Source of the DNA: Galactobacter caseinivorans
GTDB taxonomy: Bacteria > Actinomycetota > Actinomycetes > Actinomycetales > Micrococcaceae
Direction: 5' to 3'
Assembly: GCF_003640665.1 (NCBI RefSeq)
Contig: NZ_QQXL01000003.1
Coordinates: 186,001-250,000 of the forward strand
Length of the DNA: 64,000 nt
The translations under genes were made by a program, and so were the position numbers. A model generated the notes under the pieces. That model did not search any database. It was not told the origin of the DNA and worked only from the letters and a program-made list of their open reading frames with translations. Shown here piece after piece: positions 1 through 8,318 of the stretch. The first letter of the stretch is position 1. Each line of letters opens with the position of its first letter.

Positions 1-601
1 GCTCGCCCAAACGGTAGTGGCCCATCTTGCGCATCAGCCCAAACACCGGCTCGTAGAGCATGGTGGCCAGCAGGGCCTGGGAGGCGGCGTTGGGGGTGTC
101 CTCCCATTCAATGGCGGCAAACTCTGAATCAGCCACGATCATCGCGGCCCGTGCGTACGCCTGCATGGCGGCATGGTTCGGCGGGAAGCCAGCGAGCGTT
201 GCGACGTTGAGGACCTCACCCAGTCGGTCCACAAAGGCGTCCGGCGTCCTGGGTGAGAAGCCAAGACCGGCAACAAACTCGCGGGTGCGCTGCCTGCGCT
301 CCACCATCTCAGGAGTGTCCTCCATGGTTTCCGCCAGGCGGGCGTGCTCGGCCTGCCCCGTCGCGTCGATGGGCGCCTCGTTGTTGTCCACAATGTCCAG
401 CACGCGCCGGATCTCATCCAGTGTGGAGCCGTGAATCTTGGAGAGGCCGCGGATGAGTCGCAGGCGGTGAACGTGCGTGTCGTCATAGTCAGACTGGCGC
501 GCGGTGACCGGGGTCCCGGGCGTGAGGAGGCGCTCGCGCAGGTAGTACTTAATCGTGGGCACGGGAACGTGCGTCAGCTCGGAGAGCTCGGCCAGGCGCA
601 T
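1..601 (-). CDS. MerR-family transcriptional regulator (3' end outside window)
   Basis: The reverse strand reads from ATG at 601 without a stop to the window edge, about 200 residues. The N-terminus MRLAELSELTHVPVPTIKYY followed by LRERLL is a typical MerR winged-helix DNA-binding head, here recognising 'MRLAELSxxTxVPxxTIKYYLRExLL'. The remainder is a helical effector region without cysteines that would indicate a metal sensor, so the ligand is unknown. An AAGGAGG Shine-Dalgarno sits just upstream of the ATG (about 608-614), which fixes the start. The gene is divergent from the CPBP membrane protease at 745; the shared 143-bp gap contains an inverted repeat that could be the operator. The C-terminus is missing only because the window begins here. 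Confidence 0.85.
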   Translation of the reverse strand, partial: MRLAELSELTHVPVPTIKYYLRERLLTPGTPVTARQSDYDDTHVHRLRLIRGLSKIHGSTLDEIRRVLDIVDNNEAPIDATGQAEHARLAETMEDTPEMVERRQRTREFVAGLGFSPRTPDAFVDRLGEVLNVATLAGFPPNHAAMQAYARAAMIVADSEFAAIEWEDTPNAASQALLATMLYEPVFGLMRKMGHYRLGE

Positions 602-688
602 AGGCGTCCTCCTTGTGGTCTTGCTGTGGTGGCGCAAAACGTCAGCCGGAATGGCACCGTGCGCGTTAGGTAGACTAGCCTGTAAATC

Positions 689-705
689 AGATAGCGGCAC
701 TATCT
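689..705. promoter_or_regulatory. Candidate MerR operator between divergent genes
   Basis: AGATAG and its complement CTATCT form a 6-bp inverted repeat around CGGCA in the intergenic region between the MerR gene and the CPBP protease gene. MerR proteins usually bind short dyads inside a promoter with an over-long spacer. The dyad and its position are seen; binding by the adjacent regulator is inferred. Confidence 0.4.
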
Positions 706-744
706 ATCTTGGGGGTTGATGGTGCTGGCGTCTATGCTCGCGAG

Positions 745-1578
745 GTGAAGCAAGAGCCCTCCCCGCGTCGCCCGTCCGGTCCCGTCCCTGCGGCGGCGGA
801 CGGGCTCCTAACGGGGGCGCCCGCGGCGCAACCGTCCCGCCGGGTCCTGATCTGGGAAATTGTGATCGTCTTGGCGCTCTCGCTGGGCCGCTCCGGCGTC
901 AACGCCCTCATCAACCTGATTGACCTGGCCAGCCGCGGGCCCATCGGCGACGGCGTCGCGAGTCTGAACGGCTCCGCGAGCGCGCGTCCCTGGATAGACC
1001 TGGCCTACCAGCTCTCCGGCATCGTCTTCTCCCTGGCCCCGGTCGCCCTCGTCATCTGGCTGCTGGCGCGGTGGCCAGGGGGGAACCCACTGCGCCGCCT
1101 TGGGCTGGACTTCACGCGCTGGTGGCCGGATCTGCGCCAAGGCGTGGTGCTGTTCCTCGCCATCGGCGTCGGCACGCTCGGCCTCTATGCGGGCGGCCGG
1201 GCGCTCGGCATCACCACCGCCATCTCCACGAACGGCCTGGGGGAGTACTGGTGGACCATCCCCGTGCTGATCCTCGCCGCCCTGCGCAACGGCCTGCTAG
1301 AGGAGGTCATCGTGGTCGGCTACCTGATGGAGCGCCTGGAGCGCCTGGGCTGGCGCACCTGGTCCATCCTGCTGAGCTCCGCACTGCTGCGCGGCAGCTA
1401 CCACCTCTACCAAGGCGTGGGCCCGTTCATCGGCAACGCGATCATGGGCCTGATCTTTGGCTGGCTGTACTTGAAGAAGCGGCGGGTGGCGCCGCTGGTC
1501 ATTGCCCACACCCTGCTCGACGTCGCCGGTTTTGTTGCGTACCCGCTGTTGGCTTCTGCGTTTGGTTACGGCAGTTAG
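745..1578 (+). CDS. CPBP family intramembrane glutamic endopeptidase
   Basis: A 277-residue multi-spanning membrane protein. Family motifs are visible: the Glu-Glu pair in EEVIVVGYL, a second-motif histidine in LRGSYHLYQG, and a third-motif histidine in IAHTLLDV near the C-terminus. The usual EExxxRG arginine is replaced (VVG), as in an actinobacterial subgroup of the CPBP (CAAX protease/bacteriocin-processing) family. Substrate is unknown. I chose GTG 745 (MKQEPSPRRP) over a TTG at 709, because 709 overlaps the putative promoter; neither has a strong ribosome-binding site. Its stop overlaps the convergent YibE/F gene by 4 bp. Divergence from a MerR gene suggests it may be MerR-controlled. 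Confidence 0.8.
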   Translation: MKQEPSPRRPSGPVPAAADGLLTGAPAAQPSRRVLIWEIVIVLALSLGRSGVNALINLIDLASRGPIGDGVASLNGSASARPWIDLAYQLSGIVFSLAPVALVIWLLARWPGGNPLRRLGLDFTRWWPDLRQGVVLFLAIGVGTLGLYAGGRALGITTAISTNGLGEYWWTIPVLILAALRNGLLEEVIVVGYLMERLERLGWRTWSILLSSALLRGSYHLYQGVGPFIGNAIMGLIFGWLYLKKRRVAPLVIAHTLLDVAGFVAYPLLASAFGYGS

Positions 1579-2939
1579 TGCCTGCGCACCCGTTCGCCGC
1601 CGGTTCCGTCCGCGCCCGGAGCCCTCGTACCGCCGTCGCGCCCCTGCACGACGTCGTAGAGGCTGGGGATCGGCTCGTCCGCGTCGAAGGCGACGGGTGA
1701 GTCTCCTGCGGGGGCGGCCGGCGAACTCGGGGCCGAGCTGGTGCCCACGGCCTTGACCACCAGGACGGCGATGGCGGTGGTCACGGGGATGGCCAGTACC
1801 AGGCCGATCGAGCCCACGAGGGTGCGGACCACTTCCTCAGCTAGGTGGCCCGTGGTGAGGAAGTCGGAGAAGGTGTAGTCGTAGAGGCTCAGGAGGAGCA
1901 GCGTGGCGAAGGCGCCGCCAGCGTAGGCAAAGGCGATGGTGTAGACGGTGGAGGCAATGTGGTCGCGGCCAATGCGCATGGCGCGGGAGAATAGGCCGCG
2001 CGCGCTCATGCTGGGGTCCGCCTGCGCCAATTCCCACACGGCGGAGGCCTGCGTGATGGTCACGTCGTTGAGCACGCCCAGCCCGGCGACCATGAGGCCG
2101 CAGACCACCAGCCCGGACAGCGAGATGCCCGGAACCTGCTGGTTTAGGGCGTAGGTGGATTCATCGCCCATGCCGATCAGCCCTGCAGAGTCGGTGACCC
2201 AGATGGCCAACCCTGCGGTGACGGCCAACCCAAAGACGGTGCCGAGAAGGGCGGTGGAGGTGCGCGCGGTGAAGCCGTGCGCAAAGTAGAGCACCACAAA
2301 CATGATGGCCACGGATCCCACGAGTGCCACCCACAGGGCAGGCTTGCCGGCCACCAGCGCGGGGAACATGAACAGGCCCATGATCACAAAGGCGAAGCCG
2401 AGTCCCAGGATGGCTCGGAGTCCACGCCAGCGCGCCACGAGGATGACCACCAGGGCGTAGAGGATCGCCAGGAAGGCAACGGGAAGTGAGCGGTCGTAGT
2501 CGATGAAGGTCGCGGACGCCTCATCCACCCCCTCGGCGGTGGCCCCAAAGTAGATGATCCGCAGCTGATCCCCGACCTCGGGAGGGTGCTGATCGCGAAT
2601 CTCCGGTGGAATCTGCACCGCTAGTTGCCCCTCGTGATGGGGCAGCAGTACGTAGGGCGTGATGCAGGTCTGAGCCTTGTTGGCGCCGGTGGACTCGTTC
2701 CGTTGCGAGCAGTCTCCCGAGGTGTCCACTCTGGCCACGGTGGCGCTCAGGATTTGCACGCCGGGCGCGGAGGAGTACGGCTGGCCCAGGCGCACCTGGT
2801 CTGAGGAGTGCTGCGGCCAGAGCCACACCAAACCGGCGATCGTGGCGAGGGCCAGGGGGATGAGGAAGGACGCCAAAGCGATGCCAGCCCGGCGTCTCAG
2901 TGCGGGGTCGGCAATCGGCGCGCTGTGGTGGTGGCCCAT
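1575..2939 (-). CDS. YibE/F family multi-pass membrane protein
   Basis: A 454-residue protein with an N-terminal transmembrane helix (residues about 18-38), an extracytoplasmic domain of about 110 residues, and then at least seven hydrophobic helices. The overall design and stretches such as AILGLGFAFVIMGLFMFPAL and DVTITQASAVWELAQADP match the YibE/F family (PF07907), whose biochemical role is not established. The start is ATG 2939 (MGHHHSAPIAD), preceded by a GGGTGGA ribosome site; the longer open frame to 3005 runs through a terminator-like hairpin and is unlikely to be translated. The C-terminal tail is low-complexity (SSAPSSPAAPAG). Transcribed towards, and overlapping by 4 bp, the CPBP gene. 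Confidence 0.85.
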   Translation of the reverse strand: MGHHHSAPIADPALRRRAGIALASFLIPLALATIAGLVWLWPQHSSDQVRLGQPYSSAPGVQILSATVARVDTSGDCSQRNESTGANKAQTCITPYVLLPHHEGQLAVQIPPEIRDQHPPEVGDQLRIIYFGATAEGVDEASATFIDYDRSLPVAFLAILYALVVILVARWRGLRAILGLGFAFVIMGLFMFPALVAGKPALWVALVGSVAIMFVVLYFAHGFTARTSTALLGTVFGLAVTAGLAIWVTDSAGLIGMGDESTYALNQQVPGISLSGLVVCGLMVAGLGVLNDVTITQASAVWELAQADPSMSARGLFSRAMRIGRDHIASTVYTIAFAYAGGAFATLLLLSLYDYTFSDFLTTGHLAEEVVRTLVGSIGLVLAIPVTTAIAVLVVKAVGTSSAPSSPAAPAGDSPVAFDADEPIPSLYDVVQGRDGGTRAPGADGTGGERVRRH

Positions 2940-2993
2940 GATTCCACCCTGCCAGAGGGGCGGCGTTGCGCGGGAAATGAGGGGCGTGTGTGA

Positions 2994-3024
2994 AGGGCCG
3001 GCCACTCACGCGGTGGCCGGCCCT
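2994..3024 (-). terminator. Hairpin terminator downstream of VOC gene
   Basis: Perfect 12-bp stem (AGGGCCGGCCAC with GTGGCCGGCCCT) around a 7-nt loop, located just past the stop of the reverse-strand gene ending at 3034 and before the next reverse-strand start at 2939. No U-tract, as is common in actinobacteria. Confidence 0.7.
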
Positions 3025-3033
3025 GTGGACCTG

Positions 3034-3684
3034 CTAGAGGGTGACCTGCCCACGAGGGGTGGAGAAGGTGACGCTCATGAGGCCCGGGGTGCCAGAGGGA
3101 GAGGTGTAAGAAACGTTCAGGCCCTCGTCCGGCGAAACCGCGGGGGCGCCAAGCCACTCGAGGACGCGGCTGCGATTCCCTGCCAGCGCCAGGGCGGTGA
3201 TCTCCGCCTGGGGCTCGGCCTCTTCCAGTGCGGTGGAGGGGTGCAGGTGCGCCGTCTCCTCGTCCCAGCGAATGATGTACGGCAGCTGCGGGTCGGCGAT
3301 GAGGCCCCTGATGCCGATCTGGCGCCAGGTCAGCTCGCGGCCGTCGGGGAAGCGGCGGTTGCCGGGAACTGACTCGCGTTCCAGGCGTGCCTCGAACGGT
3401 GCCAGGTCATCCACGCGGACCACCCAACCCATCCACCCGCCGCCGGCCTCGGAGCGGGCACGGACGGCCTGACCAAAGGGGGCCTTCAGGCTGGCGGGGT
3501 GCTCCAGCACCTCAACCACCTCAAGGAACTGGCCGTTGCGCATGGGGAAGATGGCGTTCCGGGTGCCGAAGCGCGGATGCACACCGCCCTTCACGAATTC
3601 GATTCCCAGCTGATCGGCGATCCGCTCGGAAGTAGCAATAAGCCCCTCGGGGCCACAGGCGTAAGAGACGTGGTCGACCTTCAT
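3034..3684 (-). CDS. VOC/glyoxalase-like domain protein
   Basis: A 216-residue soluble protein beginning MKVDHVSYACGPEGL, the typical first beta-alpha unit of a vicinal-oxygen-chelate fold, with FVKGGVHPRFGTRNAIF and QFLEVVEVLEHP resembling the Glyoxalase_3 (PF13468) pattern in which the His, Gly-Thr-Asn and Glu line the site. The enzymatic reaction cannot be named from sequence. ATG 3684 has GAGG seven bases upstream and is preferred over GTG 3690. The gene is monocistronic, with a strong hairpin terminator after its stop. Confidence 0.75.
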   Translation of the reverse strand: MKVDHVSYACGPEGLIATSERIADQLGIEFVKGGVHPRFGTRNAIFPMRNGQFLEVVEVLEHPASLKAPFGQAVRARSEAGGGWMGWVVRVDDLAPFEARLERESVPGNRRFPDGRELTWRQIGIRGLIADPQLPYIIRWDEETAHLHPSTALEEAEPQAEITALALAGNRSRVLEWLGAPAVSPDEGLNVSYTSPSGTPGLMSVTFSTPRGQVTL

Positions 3685-3778
3685 GGGCACAGCCTCGCAC
3701 CGAAGTGACCCGCATCTCTACTTAGGGTGCCCTTAGCGATTTTGCCGCTCCAAAGCGAGGAGGTGCGGAAGGGGTCAC

Positions 3779-3798
3779 GCGGCGTCTCGTGACGCCGC
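3779..3798. repeat. GCGGCGTC inverted repeat upstream of SAM-IV element
   Basis: GCGGCGTC and GACGCCGC form a perfect 8-bp dyad around TCGT, between the VOC gene start and the SAM-IV riboswitch. It shares its core with the dispersed GCGGCGTCGRGC repeat noted elsewhere in this window. Function unknown. Confidence 0.4.
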
Positions 3799-3868
3799 AT
3801 GACAGCAGGTGACAGCGCGTGACTGGGGAGGGGTTGCGCGGTTCCGGGCGGCCCGCGCACACTGGACG

Positions 3869-3980
3869 CAGGTCATGAGTGCCAGCAGATAGCCCCGGCT
3901 TGCTGGCCGGCAACCCTCCCTCCGCGGCGGGGTGCCCCGGGTGAAGACCTGGTCGAGCGGAACACCGCCTCGGCAAGCGC
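3869..3980 (+). ncRNA. SAM-IV riboswitch
   Basis: The core GGTCATGAGTGCCAGC, then GGCTTGCTGGCCGGCAACC, then CCGCGGCGGGGTGCCCCGGG matches the SAM-IV aptamer consensus of actinobacteria as I remember it. Helix P1 is CAGGTC (3869-3874) with GACCTG (3946-3951), followed by an extra 3' hairpin at about 3954-3975, the feature that separates SAM-IV from SAM-I. It precedes metY-metX by about 70 nt, the expected target. Confidence 0.9.
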
Positions 3981-4026
3981 GGGCGCACCTGGCGTTCCGA
4001 CACGCCATGCGTGCGTGCCGGACGGC

Positions 4027-4050
4027 GGCGCCCAAGACTGAGAGGGCGCC
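4027..4050 (+). promoter_or_regulatory. Ribosome-site sequestering hairpin (riboswitch expression platform)
   Basis: GGCGCCC (4027-4033) pairs perfectly with GGGCGCC (4044-4050), which directly abuts the metY ATG at 4051. The loop and 3' arm contain the GAGAGGG ribosome-binding site, so this stem would block translation initiation. Its position right after the SAM-IV aptamer suggests translational, not transcriptional, control. Confidence 0.65.
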
Positions 4051-5418
4051 ATGAGCTCCTGGAATTTTGAGACCCGTCAGATCCACTCCGGCCAGCAGGC
4101 CGATCCCACTACCGGTGCGCGGGCCCTGCCCATCTACCAGACCACCTCCTTCGTTTTCCCCGATGCGGACGTGGCTGCCCAGCGCTTTGCATTGCAAGAC
4201 CTGGGACCCATCTACACCCGCATCGGCAACCCCACCTCTGATGTGGTGGAGCAGCGCATCGCGGACCTGGAGGGCGGTGTGGGCGCGTTGCTCCTGGCCT
4301 CCGGCCAGGCCGCGACCACCTTCGCGATCCTGAACGTGGCAGAGGCAGGTGACCACGTGGTCGCCAGCCCCTCGCTGTATGGGGGAACGCAGAACTTGCT
4401 CAAGCACACCCTGCAGAAGTTTGGCCTGGAGGTCACCTTCGTTGAGGACCCGGACAACCTGGAGCAGTGGCGGGACGCTGTCCGCCCGCAGACCAAGGCG
4501 TTCTTTGGCGAGACGGTCTCCAATCCGCGCCAGGACGTGCTGGACATTGAGGGCGTGGCGGCAGTGGCGCATCAAGCCGGCGTGCCGCTGATTGTGGACA
4601 ACACCCTGGCCACGCCGTACCTGATCCGCCCGCTTGAATGGGGTGCTGACGTGGTGGTGCACTCCGCCACCAAGTACCTGGGCGGGCACGGCACCGCCAT
4701 CGCCGGCGTCATTGTGGATGGTGGCAGTTTTGATTACGCCAAGGACCCGGAGCGCTTCCCCGGCTTCAATACTCCGGACGAGTCCTACAACGGCCTGGTG
4801 TTTGCCCGCGATCTGGGCGTGGGGTCCGCCCTGGGCGCCAACCTGGCTTACATCCTCAAGGCCCGCGTGCAATTGCTGCGAGACCTGGGCTCCTCCGCCG
4901 CACCGTTCAACGCCTTCCTGATTGCCCAGGGCCTGGAGACGCTCTCCTTGCGCGTGGAACGCCACGTGGCCAATGCCACGGCGGTGGCCGGCTTCCTCGA
5001 GGGACGCCCGGAGGTGGCCAGCGTGGCCTACGCCGGGCTCAAGTCCAGCCCCTGGTTTGAGCGCGGGCAAAAGTACGGCCCCCGCGGGATCGGCGCAGTG
5101 GTCGCGTTCACCCTTGATGGTGGCGCGGAGGCGGCGCGCGCCTTCGTGGATGCCCTTGAGTTGCACTCGCTCGTGGCGAATCTAGGCGATGTCCGCTCGT
5201 TGGTGGTCCACCCCTGGTCCACCACCCACGCGCAGCTCTCCGAGGCGGAGAAGTATGCCGCCGGCGTGGAGCCTGGCCTGGTGCGCCTCTCCGTCGGCAT
5301 CGAGCACATTGACGACATCCTCGCGGACCTGAGCTCCGGCCTGGCGGCCTTTGCCGCCCAGGGCGCTTCAGCGGCGGCGTCGAGCACTGAGGCTGACGCC
5401 AACCCGGTCGCCGTCTGA
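4051..5418 (+). CDS. metY: O-acetylhomoserine sulfhydrylase (aminocarboxypropyltransferase)
   Basis: A 455-residue Cys/Met-metabolism PLP enzyme that makes homocysteine from O-acetylhomoserine and sulfide. The N-terminus [20 protein letters not shown] and [14 protein letters not shown] are diagnostic of MetY. The PLP lysine is K208 in [12 protein letters not shown], and the [11 protein letters not shown] phosphate-binding segment is present. The start ATG follows GAGAGGG. Translation is probably controlled by the SAM-IV riboswitch upstream, and metX follows 56 bp downstream, so the pair forms a methionine-biosynthesis operon repressed when SAM is plentiful. The last about 25 residues ([12 protein letters not shown]...) are a low-complexity tail containing one copy of the dispersed 12-mer repeat. 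Confidence 0.95.
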   Translation: MSSWNFETRQIHSGQQADPTTGARALPIYQTTSFVFPDADVAAQRFALQDLGPIYTRIGNPTSDVVEQRIADLEGGVGALLLASGQAATTFAILNVAEAGDHVVASPSLYGGTQNLLKHTLQKFGLEVTFVEDPDNLEQWRDAVRPQTKAFFGETVSNPRQDVLDIEGVAAVAHQAGVPLIVDNTLATPYLIRPLEWGADVVVHSATKYLGGHGTAIAGVIVDGGSFDYAKDPERFPGFNTPDESYNGLVFARDLGVGSALGANLAYILKARVQLLRDLGSSAAPFNAFLIAQGLETLSLRVERHVANATAVAGFLEGRPEVASVAYAGLKSSPWFERGQKYGPRGIGAVVAFTLDGGAEAARAFVDALELHSLVANLGDVRSLVVHPWSTTHAQLSEAEKYAAGVEPGLVRLSVGIEHIDDILADLSSGLAAFAAQGASAAASSTEADANPVAV

Positions 5419-5474
5419 GCCGGCCCGCCCAGCCAGCCCAGCCCGCACAGAACACAGCAGCACAGGGAGCGCGC

Positions 5475-6617
5475 GTGAGCCTTGACGCCAGGCCGAGGAC
5501 GGCCATCACCCACCAGGACCGCGGCGCAGCGGACGGGACGCCCCGGCTGCTGCGCTCCGGCGCCCTGCAACTGGAGACCGGCGGGAGGTTGCCTGAGGTC
5601 TCGCTGGCTTTCCGAACGTGGGGAAGGCTGAATCCGGACGGCTCCAACGCGGTTCTTGTGTTGCATGCCCTCACCGGCGATGCGCAAGTGGCGGACGGCC
5701 CCGAGGGCGCCCACGGCTGGTGGCGCGGGCTGGTGGGCCCGGGTCGAGTGATCGACACGGAGCGGTACTTTGTGCTCGCGCCGGCCGCGCTCGGTGGTTG
5801 CTCTGGCACCACCGGGCCGGCCAGCGCGGCGCCGGACGGCCAGGCCTGGGGGTCGCGCTTCCCGTTCATCACCCTGCGGGACATGGCGGCGCTGGAGGCC
5901 CGTCTCCTTGATCTGCTCGGCCTGGCATCCTGGCACACCGTCATTGGCGGGTCCATGGGCGGCGCCCGCGCGCTGGAATGGGCGGCCACTCAGCCGGAGC
6001 GGGTGCGGCACTGCGTGGTCATTGCCTCCTGCGCCGCCTCCACGGCTGAGCAGATTGCGTGGGCGCAGGCGCAGACGGCGGCGATCCGTCTGGATCCGGC
6101 CTTCAGGGGCGGGGATTATTACCGGCACGACGACGCCCCACGGGTAGGTCTCGGGATAGCGCGCCGTTTGGCGCACCTGTCCTACCGCGCCGAACCCGAG
6201 CTGGAATCCCGCTTTGGGCGGGCGCCGCAGGGGGCGGAGACGCCGCTCGGTTCGCCGGATCGGCAGCGGCGCGGGCGCTACGCCGTGGAGTCATACCTGG
6301 ATCATCAGGCGGAGAAACTGGTGGGTCGCTTTGACGCCAACGCGTATCTGAGCCTCACCGAGGCGCTGATGAGTCACGACGTGGGGCGCGGGCGCGGGGG
6401 AGTGGACGCGGCGCTTGGCCAGCTGGATGCGGTGGAGTTTTTTGTAGCCGCCGTTGACTCAGACCGGCTTTACCTTCCCGGGCAGTCAGAGGCGCTCGCC
6501 GCTGCCCTGCCCGGAAAGCCAGGGGTGGAGTACATCCACTCGTCCATGGGCCACGACGGCTTCCTGACGCAGGCAGAACAGCTGGAGCCCCAACTGCGGG
6601 CGCGGGTTTTTGGCTAG
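5475..6617 (+). CDS. metX: Homoserine O-acetyltransferase
   Basis: A 380-residue alpha/beta-hydrolase-fold acyltransferase that activates homoserine with acetyl-CoA to supply the partner MetY. The catalytic serine lies in VIGGSMGGARALEW (about residue 160), the aspartate in VAAVDSDRLY (about 327) and the histidine in SSMGHDGFL (about 358). The oxyanion segment reads ALGGCSGTTGPAS, a small variation of the usual LGGCQGSTGPSS. GTG 5475 has GGGAG upstream and gives a start close to the family norm. Cotranscribed with metY under the SAM-IV element. Its stop codon overlaps the convergent SGNH hydrolase gene by 4 bp, leaving no room for an independent intergenic terminator. Confidence 0.93.
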   Translation: MSLDARPRTAITHQDRGAADGTPRLLRSGALQLETGGRLPEVSLAFRTWGRLNPDGSNAVLVLHALTGDAQVADGPEGAHGWWRGLVGPGRVIDTERYFVLAPAALGGCSGTTGPASAAPDGQAWGSRFPFITLRDMAALEARLLDLLGLASWHTVIGGSMGGARALEWAATQPERVRHCVVIASCAASTAEQIAWAQAQTAAIRLDPAFRGGDYYRHDDAPRVGLGIARRLAHLSYRAEPELESRFGRAPQGAETPLGSPDRQRRGRYAVESYLDHQAEKLVGRFDANAYLSLTEALMSHDVGRGRGGVDAALGQLDAVEFFVAAVDSDRLYLPGQSEALAAALPGKPGVEYIHSSMGHDGFLTQAEQLEPQLRARVFG

Positions 6618-7438
6618 TCCTTTGGCACGGGCCCGTTGGCCTTGCCAAAGACCGGCGCGGCCAGCGGACGCTTGGCGGAGACACCGTCGCCGGAGGACTG
6701 GTGACGCACGCGGCGCATGACCCACGGGAAGAGGTGCTCGCGCGCCCAATCGATGTCCCCGGCGCGGGCCTGGCGCCAGGTCGTGGAAGCGGCCGGCTCA
6801 GGGGTCGTGGGGTCAAGGCTGTGCTGCACGCCCAGGGAATCCAGGACCATCGCGGCGATGGTGTGGTGGCCAAGTGCGGAGAAGTGCAGGCGATCCGGGG
6901 CCCACATGGGCTTCTGGTGCAGCTGGCGCAGAGCCCACAGATCCGCGATCACGGCGTCGTGGCGCAGGGCCACGGTGTGCACGTTCTCGTTGAAGATTGC
7001 GACGCGTCCGCGCAGCGTCCCCAGCACCGGCGTCTCGCCGATGTCCGGGCCGGTGAAGAGCACCACTGTGGCCCCGTCGCGGCTGAGGCGCTTGACCATG
7101 GAGTCCAGCTCGTCCGCGATGAAGTCAGGGTTCCCGCCGCGCGTCACGTCATTGCCGCCGGCGCAGAGCGTGATCAGGTCCGGCTGCAGCTCCAACGCCG
7201 CTTCCACCTGCTCGTCGTTGATCTGTCCAATCAGACGACCGCGGACGGCCAGGTTGGCGTAAGAAAAGTCGGGGGAGGCGCTGGCCAGCTGCTCCGCCAC
7301 CCGGTCAGCCCACCCGCGGTTCCCGCCGGGGACGGTGGGGTCCGGATCGCCGATGCCCTCCGTGAAGGAGTCGCCGATCGCCACGAAACGGCGCCAGGGG
7401 TGTAGGTCTTCAGAGGGGTTTAGATCGCTCACGATCAT
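6614..7438 (-). CDS. SGNH/GDSL-family hydrolase
   Basis: A 274-residue protein with all SGNH blocks: block I FVAIGDSFTEGIGD (catalytic Ser), block II glycine in NLAVRGRL, block III asparagine in LCAGGNDVTRGG, and block V with Asp and His in APDRLHFSALGHH. There is no signal peptide, so it is a cytoplasmic esterase/lipase-like enzyme of unknown substrate, of the type common in actinobacteria. ATG 7438 is used here; GTG 7432 is equally possible. It runs convergently into metX with a 4-bp stop overlap and diverges from the carboxylesterase at 7591. Confidence 0.9.
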   Translation of the reverse strand: MIVSDLNPSEDLHPWRRFVAIGDSFTEGIGDPDPTVPGGNRGWADRVAEQLASASPDFSYANLAVRGRLIGQINDEQVEAALELQPDLITLCAGGNDVTRGGNPDFIADELDSMVKRLSRDGATVVLFTGPDIGETPVLGTLRGRVAIFNENVHTVALRHDAVIADLWALRQLHQKPMWAPDRLHFSALGHHTIAAMVLDSLGVQHSLDPTTPEPAASTTWRQARAGDIDWAREHLFPWVMRRVRHQSSGDGVSAKRPLAAPVFGKANGPVPKD

Positions 7439-7590
7439 TCATGCTGTCATCCACACTGCCCAGGCGCCAGCAAAGCTACCCAAAAGTAATAAACGCCTCA
7501 CGGTGGAGGCGGCGCGTTTGCACACGCCGGATTGCCCGTGGCACTCGTGTGTTCCTGGGCTGCGATGGCGATCTCTGCCACGATGGGGGC

Positions 7591-8250
7591 ATGAGCTTTG
7601 ACTGGGATCCCTTTGTTGACCTTCACACGCCCGCAGGAAATACCGAGATGTCTCCGTTGCTGGTGATGTTCCACGGCTACGGCGCGGATGAGAAGGACCT
7701 GATGCCGGTGGCGTCCCAGCTCCCGCCGCAGTTCACCGTGGCCTCCATCCGCGCGCCGTTTGAGCAGGGCCCGGGGTACACGTGGTTCCCGCTCGTGAAT
7801 GATCCGGCGTTTGACTTTGACGTGGTGAAGGCGGTGGTTGACCGTCTGATCGTGTGGCTGGAAGAGATGAAGGAGAAGCAGGACACGATTGTGCTGCTTG
7901 GCTTCTCCATGGGCATGGCCATCGCCACTTCGCTGATGCGGCGCCGCCCGGACCTGATCACCGCGGTGGTGGGGCTGTCAGGCTTTGCGCTGGACGCGGC
8001 GCTTGACCCAGCGCAGAACTACTTTGACGACTCCTCGCTGAAGCACCTCAAGCTGCCGCTGTTCTGGGGTCGCGACCAACAGGATCCGGTGATCACCGAG
8101 GACAAGGTGGAGTACACCAATCAGTGGGCCCGCTCCCACATTCAGCTCACCAAAATCAATTACGCCGGGATGGGGCATGGGATTGCCCCGCAGGAGATCA
8201 GCCATGTGGGCGAGTTCCTGAACGCAGAGGTCTTTGGCGCTCGTTTGTGA
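7591..8250 (+). CDS. Phospholipase/carboxylesterase-type alpha/beta hydrolase
   Basis: A 219-residue protein starting MSFDWDPFVDL. It shows the oxyanion motif MFHGYGADEKDLMPV, the nucleophile elbow LGFSMGMA, the aspartate in WGRDQQDPVI and the histidine in GMGHGIAPQE, the order and spacing of the Abhydrolase_2 (YpfH/acyl-protein thioesterase-like) family. It is cytoplasmic and its natural ester is unknown. ATG 7591 follows GATGGGGGC; the upstream extension of the frame to 7441 is arginine-rich and not conserved-looking, so I discarded it. Probably monocistronic. Confidence 0.88.
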   Translation: MSFDWDPFVDLHTPAGNTEMSPLLVMFHGYGADEKDLMPVASQLPPQFTVASIRAPFEQGPGYTWFPLVNDPAFDFDVVKAVVDRLIVWLEEMKEKQDTIVLLGFSMGMAIATSLMRRRPDLITAVVGLSGFALDAALDPAQNYFDDSSLKHLKLPLFWGRDQQDPVITEDKVEYTNQWARSHIQLTKINYAGMGHGIAPQEISHVGEFLNAEVFGARL

Positions 8251-8283
8251 GGCGCGGGGCATGACGCCACCGGACAGTCATTC

Positions 8284-8299
8284 TGGACACCTGTGTCCA
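8284..8299. promoter_or_regulatory. Operator for the adjacent TetR regulator
   Basis: TGGACAC and GTGTCCA form a perfect 7-bp dyad around CT, 20 bp before the TetR start codon. GGACA-n-TGTCC dyads are a common TetR operator type, and the site would overlap the promoter of the TetR-MFS operon. Confidence 0.65.
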
Positions 8300-8318
8300 A
8301 GAGGGCTAGTTTGAAGGC

